Shown here piece after piece: positions 18,592-27,176 of a stretch of 64,000 bases of DNA. The stretch's first letter is position 1. Every line of letters starts with the position of its first letter. This stretch comes from Leptolyngbya sp. BL0902 (GTDB taxonomy: Bacteria > Cyanobacteriota > Cyanobacteriia > Phormidesmidales > Phormidesmidaceae), in contig NZ_CP046155.1 in assembly GCF_016403105.1 (NCBI RefSeq), forward strand, positions 186,001 to 250,000, read 5' to 3'. Below the pieces are notes generated by a model. It ran no database searches. It was not told the origin of the DNA and saw only the letters and a list, made by a program, of their open reading frames with translations. The translations under genes were made by a program, and so were the position numbers.

Positions 18592-18844
18592 GGTTTTATC
18601 CTATTCTAAAGCCTTGCTCCGGGAAGCGTTCAAGTTTTTTAGGATTGGGGAGCGCGGCTAGGGTGGGCCAGCCATCGCCGATGGTTGAAGCAGAAGGCGG
18701 CACAATGGGCGTTCTCCCTCGATAAGATGTTGCTAGAATTAGGCATCCTTGACCTAGCCCCAGGGCGGGGCTGAGGGTCAAGCCTAGGTTCTATAGCTGT
18801 TTTCTCCCGTTCGCTTTCCCCTCGTTTCCCTCACAAGACACCCC

Positions 18845-19087
18845 ATGAATCCCGCTGTTGCCTTTACGCTCATTCTGTTGTCGCTCATGATGGGAGCTGG
18901 CGTGGTCAGTGCATCCTGGGGGTTTACCCTAGGGCGACAGGCGCTTACGGGTATTCGGCAACCGGAGGCGCGTCCCACCAGCGGCACCCCCGTGGCCAAT
19001 GCCAATACCCCCAGCGCAGCCACGTTTGCCAATGAGGCCGAAATTTTGGAGCAGGTGAAGGCCCGAATCAACGGTGGCGTTCAGTAG
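18845..19087 (+). CDS. Small single-pass membrane protein, unknown function
   Basis: 80 residues with one N-terminal hydrophobic helix (about 5-27, VAFTLILLSLMMGAGVVSASWGF), a Gly/Ala/Pro/Thr-rich linker and a short C-terminal helix (ANEAEILEQVKARIN). It ends 50 nt before a larger membrane-protein gene on the same strand, so the two may share a transcript. No recognised domain. It looks like one of the short cyanobacterial membrane proteins of unknown role; the orientation is probably N-out or N-in with a cytosolic tail, which the sequence does not decide. Confidence 0.65.
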   Translation: MNPAVAFTLILLSLMMGAGVVSASWGFTLGRQALTGIRQPEARPTSGTPVANANTPSAATFANEAEILEQVKARINGGVQ

Positions 19088-19137
19088 GCCCGTAGGCCAA
19101 AGCTCCCGATGGGGGCGTCCTGGGGCACTGTTACCCT

Positions 19138-20562
19138 ATGCAGCTTTCTCTTTTTCTGCTAAGCCTAGTCGTTCCTGACGCGCTGCCCGTTGCCGCTGTG
19201 CTGTCTCGGCTGATGGCGGTGTTCTTGCTGATTGGCATTAATGCCTTCTTTGTGGCTGCCGAGTTTTCCATGGTGTCGGTGCGGCGGTCGCGGATTAGCC
19301 AACTGGTGGCCCAGGGCGATGTCCAGGCCAAAACCGTGCAGCAGCTTCAGCGCAGTTTAGATCGGCTGCTGTCTACCACCCAGCTTGGTATTACCCTCTC
19401 CAGCTTGGCCCTGGGCTGGATTGGCGAAAGCACCATGGCGGTGATTGTGGCCTACGGCTTGGCTCAAACGCCCCTAGCCCAAGGGCATCGGGTAGCCCTA
19501 GCTCACACCATTGCCATCCCCGTGGCCTTCTTTGGGGTGGCCTATCTGCAAATTGTGCTGGGGGAACTGTGCCCTAAGTCTGTGGCGATGCTCTACCCGG
19601 AGCAACTGGCGCGGTTTTTGGGGCCACCCAGCCTCACCATTGCCCGATTCTTCAACCCGTTCATCTGGATTTTGAATCAGTCTACCCGGTGGCTGCTGCG
19701 CCTAGTGCGGATTGAGTATAGCGATCAGTTTGGCTATAGCCGCCTGACGCCGGAGGAATTGCAGCTCATTATCCGCACCACCACCGAAACCCCTGGACTG
19801 GAGGCCGAGGAGCGGGAACTGCTGAACAATGTGTTTGAATTTCGGGATGTGACCGCCGGGGAAATCATGGTGCCCCGCACCCAGATCCACGCCCTGCCCC
19901 GGTCTGCTTGCTTTAGGGACTTGCTGGATGCGATGGCCTCCACCGAGCATTCCCGCTACCCGGTGATGGGCGATTCCCTCGACGATATTCAGGGCACGGT
20001 GGATCTGAAGCAGCTTTTCCAGCCCCTTGCCCAGCAGGCGATTACCGCCGAAACCGAGCTTCAGCCCTGGATTAAACCTGCCCGCTTTGTGCCCGAACAC
20101 ACCCCCCTGCACGAAATTTTGGCCACCATGCAGCGCACCGGACAGGAAATGGTGATTGTGGTCGATGAGTTTGGCGGCACCGCCGGACTGCTCACCCTGC
20201 GAGACTTGACCACAGAAATCATTGGCGATGTCCACTCCCCAGGGGACGAAGACGACGCCTGGGTACAGCGCCTAGACGATCAGTCCTACCGCATCAAAGC
20301 CCAGGCCGATCTCTACGACGTGAACGAACACCTCGGTCTAGACCTGCCCTACAGCGATGACTACCAAACCCTCGGCGGCTTTTTGATCTACCAAATGCAA
20401 AAAATCCCCCAGGCCGGGGAAAGCCTGATCTACGCCGGACGGGAGTGGAGCATTCTCTCCACCCAAGGGCCAAGGCTGGAGGAGATCCTCATGCGAACCC
20501 TAGACCCGCTGCCGATCTCTACCACCGAAGAACCGCCGCCTAGGATCCAGCCCAAAAACTGA
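19138..20562 (+). CDS. CNNM/CorC-type membrane protein (hemolysin-related family)
   Basis: 474 residues. An N-terminal DUF21/CNNM transmembrane domain (about 20-200; FLLIGINAFFVAAEFSMVSVR, GITLSSLALGWIGE, ILGELCPKSVAM-like segment VLGELCPKS) is followed by a CBS-domain pair (about 220-350; EIMVPRTQIHALPR, RTGQEMVIVVDEFGGTAGLLTLRDLTTEIIGDV) and a C-terminal CorC_HlyC domain (about 365-450). This family is linked to Mg2+/Co2+ or Na+-coupled Mg2+ efflux; the old hemolysin label is not functional evidence. ATG start, directly after the 80-residue membrane-protein gene. Confidence 0.9.
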   Translation: MQLSLFLLSLVVPDALPVAAVLSRLMAVFLLIGINAFFVAAEFSMVSVRRSRISQLVAQGDVQAKTVQQLQRSLDRLLSTTQLGITLSSLALGWIGESTMAVIVAYGLAQTPLAQGHRVALAHTIAIPVAFFGVAYLQIVLGELCPKSVAMLYPEQLARFLGPPSLTIARFFNPFIWILNQSTRWLLRLVRIEYSDQFGYSRLTPEELQLIIRTTTETPGLEAEERELLNNVFEFRDVTAGEIMVPRTQIHALPRSACFRDLLDAMASTEHSRYPVMGDSLDDIQGTVDLKQLFQPLAQQAITAETELQPWIKPARFVPEHTPLHEILATMQRTGQEMVIVVDEFGGTAGLLTLRDLTTEIIGDVHSPGDEDDAWVQRLDDQSYRIKAQADLYDVNEHLGLDLPYSDDYQTLGGFLIYQMQKIPQAGESLIYAGREWSILSTQGPRLEEILMRTLDPLPISTTEEPPPRIQPKN

Positions 20563-20853
20563 CACATTCCGTTACCAACAGGCGTCGCACCTGCCTAGGC
20601 TAGGGTCACTGCTCCCTAGAACTACCTAGCTGTCCTAGAACGGTTGAAACATCCAAATCCAATGGGCCAGGGTTTTCCAAGGTTTGTCATTAATCTTCAC
20701 GAGTTGAAGCATTGTGATAGTATCTGGATGATTTCGCCCCGGCCCGAAATGATTCTTGTTGGGCGTTCCATTAGCCCTCTAGGGCCGTGGTTCCCTGGCT
20801 CACTGGCCGCATTGCCTAGGACTGCTTAACCCACTCTCATCCCCGCCCTAGCT

Positions 20854-21927
20854 ATGATCTTACCCCGCAATCTACCGGATCCGATTCGTGTTGGCGTTAT
20901 TGGTGTGGGCAACATGGGCCAGCACCACACCCGCGTCCTCAGCCGCTTTAAAGATGTGGAACTGGTCGGTATTTCCGATGTGAATGTGGAGCGGGGGCTG
21001 GATACCGCTGGCAAGTATCGGGTGCGTTTTTTTGAGGACTACCACGATCTGATTCAGCATGTGGATGCGGTGTGTGTGGCGGTGCCCACCCGGCTGCACC
21101 ATGCGGTGGGGATGGCCTGCCTTCAGGCGGGGGTGCATGTGCTGATCGAGAAGCCCATTGCCGCCAGCATTGCCGAGGCAGAGTCCTTAGTCAATGCCGC
21201 CGCCGAAGCCAATTGTATTTTACAGGTGGGCCACATCGAGCGCTTCAACCCCGCCTTCCAAGAACTGCACAAAGTGCTCAAGACCGAGTCTTTGCTGGCC
21301 CTAGAGGCTCGCCGCATGAGCCCCTACTCCCAGCGGGCGAACGATGTGTCGGTGGTGCTCGATCTGATGATCCACGACATTGACCTACTGCTAGAACTGG
21401 CTAACTCTGAGGTGTCTACCCTCACCGCCAGCGGCGGGCGCGTCGCCCATTCCGACTATCTCGACTACGTCACCGCCACCCTCGGCTTCAGTAACGGCAT
21501 TGTGGCCACCCTCACCGCCAGCAAGGTGACGCACCGCAAAATCCGCACCATCATGGCCCACTGCAAAAATTCCCTCACCGAGGCGGATTTTCTCAACAAC
21601 GAGATTTTGATTCACCGCCAAACTACCGCCGATTGCTCCGCCGACTATGGCCAGGTGCTCTACCGCCAAGACGGGCTGATCGAAAAGGTCTACACCAGCA
21701 ACATCGAACCCCTCCACGCCGAACTAGAGCATTTCATCAACTGCGTGCGCGGTGGCGAACAGCCCTCCGTGGGTGGCGAACAGGCCCTCAAAGCCCTGCG
21801 CTTGGCCAGCATGATTGAACAAATGGCCCTCGATGGCAAACCCTGGCAGGCGATGAGTGGCGCGGCGTTGAATGGTGTGGCGGTGAATGGTGCCATGCCC
21901 GATGTTGAAGTTGGGGTTTCCGCCTAG
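20854..21927 (+). CDS. Gfo/Idh/MocA-family oxidoreductase
   Basis: NAD(P)-dependent sugar or tetrapyrrole-related oxidoreductase fold of 357 residues. The Rossmann motif GVIGVGNMGQHHTRVL is near residue 13-28 and the family EKP signature (LIEKPIAAS) near residue 100. The region HIERFNPAF and a central VLDLMIHDIDLLLEL are typical of UDP-sugar-type members. The substrate is unknown. The last four nt overlap the end of the convergent L,D-transpeptidase gene. The ATG is the first in a frame following a roughly 290-nt gap with no visible feature. Confidence 0.85.
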   Translation: MILPRNLPDPIRVGVIGVGNMGQHHTRVLSRFKDVELVGISDVNVERGLDTAGKYRVRFFEDYHDLIQHVDAVCVAVPTRLHHAVGMACLQAGVHVLIEKPIAASIAEAESLVNAAAEANCILQVGHIERFNPAFQELHKVLKTESLLALEARRMSPYSQRANDVSVVLDLMIHDIDLLLELANSEVSTLTASGGRVAHSDYLDYVTATLGFSNGIVATLTASKVTHRKIRTIMAHCKNSLTEADFLNNEILIHRQTTADCSADYGQVLYRQDGLIEKVYTSNIEPLHAELEHFINCVRGGEQPSVGGEQALKALRLASMIEQMALDGKPWQAMSGAALNGVAVNGAMPDVEVGVSA

Positions 21928-22502
21928 GGTTTGACGACCACTGGGGTACCCAGTTGGATGTGGCCGTAGAGGGCTTGGATGTCCTTTTCCAGCATCCTCA
22001 CACAGCCGTGGGACACGGCTTCGCCGATCAGGTTCTCCTGGTTGGTGCCGTGGATGCCGATGTGGTAGCCTCCCTCCACCAAAAAGCCAATCCAGCGGGA
22101 GCCGAGGGGATTGCTCGGCCCTGGGCCAACGGGTTCTTGGGTGATGGGGTGTCGCCACACAGGGTTAATCCGCATATCGCGCACCGCAAACTCGCCAATG
22201 GGGGTTTGCCAGCCATCCTGGCCCACCGCCACCGGGGCTTGCAGGATCACCTGTTCGTTTTGGTACAGCCGAATTTCGCGGGCCTGCAAATGTACTTCAA
22301 TGCGAGTGTTTGCGGTCAACAAGCTCTCTGGAGCCTGACGTAACGGCAAGGTCAGACGAGCCAGACGCATGGGCTGAAAGGGAGCATCGGGGTGCCAGCC
22401 GTTGGGGTAGTAGTAGTCGCGCCATGCCCCGGCCGCCAGCAGCCCCGCCGCTCCGTAGCAAATTAAGATTCCACACCGACGTACCGCAGATGGCTTTTCC
22501 AT
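21924..22502 (-). CDS. L,D-transpeptidase (YkuD domain), secreted or membrane-anchored
   Basis: Predicted peptidoglycan cross-linking or lipoprotein-attaching enzyme in the periplasm. 192 residues: an N-terminal hydrophobic segment (about 9-27) acts as signal or anchor, then a YkuD catalytic domain. Active-site motifs are intact: HIGIHGTN near residue 147 and SHGCVRM near 165 with the nucleophilic cysteine. ATG start preceded by a weak ribosome site. It converges with the Gfo/Idh/MocA gene (4-nt overlap). Confidence 0.9.
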   Translation of the reverse strand: MEKPSAVRRCGILICYGAAGLLAAGAWRDYYYPNGWHPDAPFQPMRLARLTLPLRQAPESLLTANTRIEVHLQAREIRLYQNEQVILQAPVAVGQDGWQTPIGEFAVRDMRINPVWRHPITQEPVGPGPSNPLGSRWIGFLVEGGYHIGIHGTNQENLIGEAVSHGCVRMLEKDIQALYGHIQLGTPVVVKP

Positions 22503-22633
22503 CTTGCCCTAAACCCACCCCCGCGCTTGTTTTTAGGATACTCCGATCCCCCAGATCCGTATCGGTGGATTGCGCTTCGAGGGCTTGCTATGATGAAACT
22601 CCAAGTTCAGCATCGGGTATCTAGGGAAACGCT

Positions 22634-23503
22634 GTGGCAGTAAAACCAGACTGGTTACGGGTAAAGGCTCCCCAGTGGGAGCGGGTAGGAGCGGTTAAGG
22701 CCATTCTGCAAGATTTGGGCCTCAATACCGTGTGCGAAGAAGCCTCCTGCCCCAACATTGGCGAGTGCTTTCAGGCGGGAACGGCCACGTTTTTGATTAT
22801 GGGGCCAGCCTGCACCCGTGCTTGCCCCTACTGCGATATTGACTTTGAAAAGAAACCCCAGGCCTTGGATCCCACCGAACCCCTGCGGCTGGCAGAATCG
22901 GTGCGGCGCATGGGCCTCAGCCATGTGGTGATTACCTCCGTCAACCGGGACGATTTGGCCGACGGCGGAGCCAGCCAGTTTGTCGCCTGCATCGAAGCGG
23001 TGCGGCGAGAATCGCCCAAGACCACCATTGAGGTGCTAATCCCTGACCTTTGCGGCAACTGGGATGCCTTGGCCACCATCCTGTCCGCCCAGCCCGAAGT
23101 GCTGAACCACAACACCGAAACCGTGCCCCGGCTCTATCGTCGGGTTCGGCCCCAGGGCGACTACCAGCGGTCGTTAGAACTGCTGCGCCGCACCCGTGAA
23201 CTCGCCCCCTCGGTCTATACCAAGTCGGGCCTGATGGCGGGCCTGGGTGAAACCGACGTCGAAGTGCAGCAAGTCATGGACGACCTGCGGGCGGTGGATT
23301 GCGACATCCTCACCCTGGGGCAATATCTGCAACCCGGCCCCAAGCACCTGCCCGTGGTGGATTTCATCACGCCGGATCAGTTCAACACCTGGCGCGAGGT
23401 AGGCGAGGCCAAGGGCTTTTTGCAGGTGGTGTCGTCTCCCCTCACCCGCAGTTCCTACCACGCCGGGGAAGTGCAGCGGCTGATGGCCCAGTATCCTCGC
23501 TAG
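22634..23503 (+). CDS. lipA: Lipoyl synthase
   Basis: Radical-SAM enzyme inserting two sulfurs into protein-bound octanoate. Both iron-sulfur cluster motifs are present: the auxiliary cluster [12 protein letters not shown] (C-X4-C-X5-C) and the SAM cluster CTRACPYC (C-X3-C-X2-C). The C-terminal RSSYHAGE motif, which supplies the serine ligand, is intact. 289 residues, a normal length. Start GTG at 22634. No lipB is adjacent. A gap of about 210 nt follows before the BMP transporter genes. Confidence 0.96.
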   Translation: MAVKPDWLRVKAPQWERVGAVKAILQDLGLNTVCEEASCPNIGECFQAGTATFLIMGPACTRACPYCDIDFEKKPQALDPTEPLRLAESVRRMGLSHVVITSVNRDDLADGGASQFVACIEAVRRESPKTTIEVLIPDLCGNWDALATILSAQPEVLNHNTETVPRLYRRVRPQGDYQRSLELLRRTRELAPSVYTKSGLMAGLGETDVEVQQVMDDLRAVDCDILTLGQYLQPGPKHLPVVDFITPDQFNTWREVGEAKGFLQVVSSPLTRSSYHAGEVQRLMAQYPR

Positions 23504-23717
23504 GGGCAGCGATGGGGCCGACCGGATCTCCGGTTGCTCCGTCGCTAGGGGCCGAGGCTGGGGAAAATTTCCCAGGAAGCGAACAAAAAGTGGCCTGGGA
23601 TACAACTGCACCCTGGGAATTTACCAATTCTTAAGGGAGCGGGGTGGGGGAAACTCTACCTCGGAGACGCTTCACTGTTCTGCGCCCGCCATCCTACCCC
23701 TGTAGAGAAGATTCCCT

Positions 23718-24908
23718 ATGACTGATCGTCGTCGTTCCCTCGTTTTTTCCCGCCGTCAGGTCGTCCGTGGGCTGTTGGCCACTTCAGCCTTTGGCCTGAC
23801 CGCCAAGTTGAGTACCAGTTGCGCCTCCTCCCCCAATACCGGAACCACCGGAGGGGGAGGAACTTCGGGAGAAGAACTGGTAGTAGGATTTCTGTACGTT
23901 GGCCCCAGGGATGATTTTGGCTATAACCAGGCCCACGCCGAAGGGGCAGCGGCCATGGCCGCCAATGTGCCCGGTATTCGGATTGTAGAGGAGGCTAGCG
24001 TCCCCGAAACCACCGCCGTGGCCGAGGCCATGCGCAGTATGATCGAAATTGACGGGGCCAAGGTGCTGTTCCCTACCTCCTTCGGCTACTTCGACCCCCA
24101 CATTTTGGAGCTGGCGCGGGAGTTCCCAGAGGTGCAGTTTTTCCACGCTGGTGGGCTGTATCAGGAGGGCGTTCATCCCAACAATGTGGGCAGCTACTTT
24201 GGCTACATCGACGAAGCCCAGTACGTCGCAGGCGTGGTGGCAGGGCATATGTCTAGATCGGGTCGCCTGGGTTTCGTGGCGGCCAAACCCATTCCCCAGG
24301 TGCTTCGCAACATCAACAGCTTTACTCTGGGAGCGCGTTCGGTGAACCCAGAGGCGACCACCCAGGTGATCTTCACGGGAGACTGGGCCTCTCCGGTGAA
24401 GGAGGCCGAGGCTACCAACAGCATGGCCGACCAGGGCATCGACGTGATCACCTGCCACGTAGACAGCCCCAAGGTGGTGATTGAAACCGCCGAACGTCGA
24501 GGCATTTTTTCCTCCGGCTACCACGCCAACCAGGCATCCCTCGCCCCCAACGGCTATCTCACGGGGGCCGAGTGGGATTGGTCGAGCATCTACACTTCCC
24601 TAGGCCAGCAGTTCATGGAAGGCAAAACCCTGATGGCGGGGGATATTCCCCACATTCTGCGGGGTGGCCTTGCGGACAACTTCTGCCGCCTCTCCCCCTA
24701 CGGTGAGGCCGTCACCGCCGAAGCCCAGGCCGCTGGGGATGCCGCCATGGCCGGGGTGAAAAGCGGCGACCTCATCATCTATGATGGCCCCCTCAAAACC
24801 AACAGCGGCCAGGAATTTTTGCCAGAGGGCAAGGGTCTTCCTATCGATGATGTTGAGCTGGAGAAGATGAATTTCCTGATCGAAGGCGTCAACGGTTCTG
24901 TTAGCTAG
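23718..24908 (+). CDS. BMP-family ABC transporter substrate-binding protein
   Basis: Extracytoplasmic ligand-binding protein of the basic-membrane-protein/PnrA family, which binds purine nucleosides in characterised bacteria. 396 residues. The N-terminus carries twin arginines in SRRQVVRGLL, fitting Tat export, followed by a hydrophobic stretch and a Cys at residue 35 before a Gly/Thr-rich linker, suggesting a possible lipoprotein. The core has GFLYVGPRDDFGYNQAH, LFPTSFGYFDPHI and GFVAAKPIPQVLRNIN. It heads a run of three genes (binding protein, permease, permease) 11 nt before the first permease. No ATPase gene lies next to it. Confidence 0.88.
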   Translation: MTDRRRSLVFSRRQVVRGLLATSAFGLTAKLSTSCASSPNTGTTGGGGTSGEELVVGFLYVGPRDDFGYNQAHAEGAAAMAANVPGIRIVEEASVPETTAVAEAMRSMIEIDGAKVLFPTSFGYFDPHILELAREFPEVQFFHAGGLYQEGVHPNNVGSYFGYIDEAQYVAGVVAGHMSRSGRLGFVAAKPIPQVLRNINSFTLGARSVNPEATTQVIFTGDWASPVKEAEATNSMADQGIDVITCHVDSPKVVIETAERRGIFSSGYHANQASLAPNGYLTGAEWDWSSIYTSLGQQFMEGKTLMAGDIPHILRGGLADNFCRLSPYGEAVTAEAQAAGDAAMAGVKSGDLIIYDGPLKTNSGQEFLPEGKGLPIDDVELEKMNFLIEGVNGSVS

Positions 24909-24919
24909 GGGAGACTGCC

Positions 24920-26008
24920 ATGATCTCTACCCAACCCTGGCGGCGTTCCCTCGAAGCCGTCGTGATTCCAGCGGGGGCGGTGCTGGCAGCGCTGATCATC
25001 TTTGGGATGTTCTGCGCCCTGGCCGGAGCCAATCCCTTTCAAGTTTATGGATCGATCTTTCGAGCCGCCTTTGGCAGTTGGAGTGCTTGGCAAAACACCC
25101 TGCTGCGGGCCTCGCCGCTGATGCTCACCGCCCTCTGTACCGCCCTGCCTGCCCGGTTGGGCCTGGTGGTGATTGGCAACGAGGGAGCCTTAGTCATCGG
25201 TGCCCTAGCGGCGACCCTGACTGGGTTGGGGCTGGGCACAGCTCTACCGGGGTTTGTGGTACTGGTGGTCATGGCCCTAGCGGCGATTGTAGCCGGGGGG
25301 CTGTGGATTATGGCCGTCGGTGCCCTGCGGCACTATCGCGGCGTCAACGAAACCATCAGCAGCCTGTTGATGAACTACATCGCCATTGCCCTGCTCAACC
25401 ACCTGGTACAGGGGCCCATGCGAGATCCCAGCTTTGTCGCCAAGCCCTCCAGCTTTGAGATTGCTCAGTCGGCTTGGCTGGGCAACCTGCCCACCACCCG
25501 TATCCACTACGGCCTCGTCTACGGCGTCATCGCCTGTATTCTGGCCTACCTACTCATCCAGCGCACTACCTTCGGCTTTGCCGCCCGCACCGCCGGAGGC
25601 AACGTCCGCGCTGCCCGCATGGCCGGGTTGCCCGTGGGTAAACTCACCCTGGCCATCTGCTTTTTGGGGGGTTCCTGTGCGGGGCTGGCGGGCATGGTGG
25701 AAATTGCGGCGGTTCAGCGACGGCTGAACGAGTCCGTTGTCTCCAACTACGGCTATGCCGGAATTTTGGTGGCCTTTGTCTCCAAGCACAATCCCCTGGC
25801 GATGGTGGTGGTATCGGTGCTGTTGGGGGGCATTTTGGCCAGCGGCGGCATTCTGCAACGCTCCCACAACCTACCCGACGCCACGGTGATGGTATTCCAG
25901 GGCATTGTCTTCCTCTGTGTGCTGTTCAGCGACTCCCTCTACGGACGGTTTCCCATCTTCCAGGATCGTCCGGCCCAGATTATCCCGGAATCCAGCGTAT
26001 CGGCCTAG
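24920..26008 (+). CDS. ABC transporter permease, nucleoside (BMP-associated) type
   Basis: Membrane subunit of the importer of 362 residues with about nine or ten hydrophobic segments (for example VVIPAGAVLAALIIFGMFCAL, LVVIGNEGALVIGALAAT). The BPD_transp_2 signature GNEGALVIGA and the cytoplasmic-loop stretch FAARTAGGNVRAARMAGLPVG are visible. It resembles NupB/YufP-like subunits. It follows the binding-protein gene after 11 nt. The next permease is separated by a palindromic repeat. Confidence 0.88.
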   Translation: MISTQPWRRSLEAVVIPAGAVLAALIIFGMFCALAGANPFQVYGSIFRAAFGSWSAWQNTLLRASPLMLTALCTALPARLGLVVIGNEGALVIGALAATLTGLGLGTALPGFVVLVVMALAAIVAGGLWIMAVGALRHYRGVNETISSLLMNYIAIALLNHLVQGPMRDPSFVAKPSSFEIAQSAWLGNLPTTRIHYGLVYGVIACILAYLLIQRTTFGFAARTAGGNVRAARMAGLPVGKLTLAICFLGGSCAGLAGMVEIAAVQRRLNESVVSNYGYAGILVAFVSKHNPLAMVVVSVLLGGILASGGILQRSHNLPDATVMVFQGIVFLCVLFSDSLYGRFPIFQDRPAQIIPESSVSA

Positions 26009-26036
26009 GGCTTATCGCCATGAGCCACATCCTGGG

Positions 26037-26111
26037 GATCCCCCTAAATCCCCCTTAGAAAGGGGGACTTTGAATCCGGGTTCCCCCTTCCTAAGGGGGC
26101 CAGGGGGAATC
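26037..26111. repeat. MITE-like palindromic element, family R2, copy 1
   Basis: A roughly 75-bp inverted-repeat element, GATCCCCCTAAATCCCCC at one end and its near complement at the other. It lies between the two permease genes. A second copy is at 61425-61502 in inverse orientation. It is non-coding and may form a strong hairpin in the message. Confidence 0.85.
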
Positions 26112-26160
26112 CACCCACCCTACGGTGAGTCCTATTGTTCCATCCTCAAGAGGTTTATCC

Positions 26161-27108
26161 ATGGCAGCAGAAGCATTGGGTTGGTGGGGGGTTCCCCTGG
26201 GCATTTTGGCCGGAACCCTGCGGGGGAGTGTGCCCTTTTTGTTTGTCAGCTTGGGGGAGTGCCTGACCGAAAAAAGCGGCAAGATTAACCTTGGCCTAGA
26301 GGGCACCCTGCTGATGGGGGCGATGAGTGCCTACGCCATCTCTTTTCTGACAGCGGATCTCGTGGGGCCTGCCCTGTCGCCGTGGTTGGGGGTGCTGGCG
26401 GCGGGCGTCGCGGGGATGGGGCTGGGAGCCATCCACGGTTGGCTTTCCCAGCAGCCCAGGGTGAACGATGTGGCCACGGGCATCGCCATGATTATCTTTG
26501 GCGGTGGGTTAGCCAATTTCCTCGGCAAGCCCTTTATTCAGCCCCAAGCGCCCCAGTTGCCCACCCTAGGGGCCGGAAGTTGGAGCAGTCTGCCCCAGGT
26601 GCAGTCGGCCCTGCAAATTAGCCCGCTGTTTTTGCTGGGGGTGGCGGTGGTGCCGCTGATGAGTTGGTTCTTCAAGTCCACCCGCTGGGGGCTGTATGTG
26701 CGGGCGGTGGGCGACAGCCCCGAAGCGGCCAAGGCCATGGGAATTTCGATTTTTAAGGTGCGGATGGCCAGCATTGTCATGGGCAGCTTTCTGGCGGGCA
26801 TTGGCGGCGCGTCATTGTCCCTCTATTTTCCTGGGGTATGGACAGAGCGCATCTCCAGCGGCCAAGGTTTGATGGCGGTGGCCCTGGTGATTTTTGCCCG
26901 CTGGCAACCCTGGCAATGCCTGTGGGCATCGCTGCTGTTTGGGGGAGCCCAAGCCCTCGGCCCCGCGTTTCAGTCCGTGGGCATCAATGCCTACTACTAC
27001 CTGTTCAACGCCGCTCCCTATATCCTCACCCTGGCGATTATGGTGCTCACCTGTTCGCCGCAGCAAACCCTGGCCGGATCCCCCGGTTCCCTCGGTCAGG
27101 AAGACTAG
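26161..27108 (+). CDS. ABC transporter permease, second subunit (BMP-associated)
   Basis: 315 residues, about nine hydrophobic segments, with the conserved SLGECLTEKSGKINLGLEG motif characteristic of the NupC/YufQ half of the nucleoside importer and the cytoplasmic-loop stretch LYVRAVGDSPEAAKAMGIS. I chose the ATG at 26161, eight nt after AGAGG; a GTG at 26125 in the same frame has no ribosome site. It completes a permease pair. The ATPase, normally encoded beside these genes, is not in this cluster. Confidence 0.88.
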   Translation: MAAEALGWWGVPLGILAGTLRGSVPFLFVSLGECLTEKSGKINLGLEGTLLMGAMSAYAISFLTADLVGPALSPWLGVLAAGVAGMGLGAIHGWLSQQPRVNDVATGIAMIIFGGGLANFLGKPFIQPQAPQLPTLGAGSWSSLPQVQSALQISPLFLLGVAVVPLMSWFFKSTRWGLYVRAVGDSPEAAKAMGISIFKVRMASIVMGSFLAGIGGASLSLYFPGVWTERISSGQGLMAVALVIFARWQPWQCLWASLLFGGAQALGPAFQSVGINAYYYLFNAAPYILTLAIMVLTCSPQQTLAGSPGSLGQED

Positions 27109-27176
27109 CGCCGCCGAGCGCCGCCTCTGATCTTCCAAGCACCGTGCCGATGGGTGGGGGATTCCTGTGGGAGGGC

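Noticed and set aside
20644-20829. 61-residue open frame between the CorC-type and Gfo/Idh/MocA genes
   Set aside because: No ribosome site, no family-like pattern, composition of non-coding DNA.
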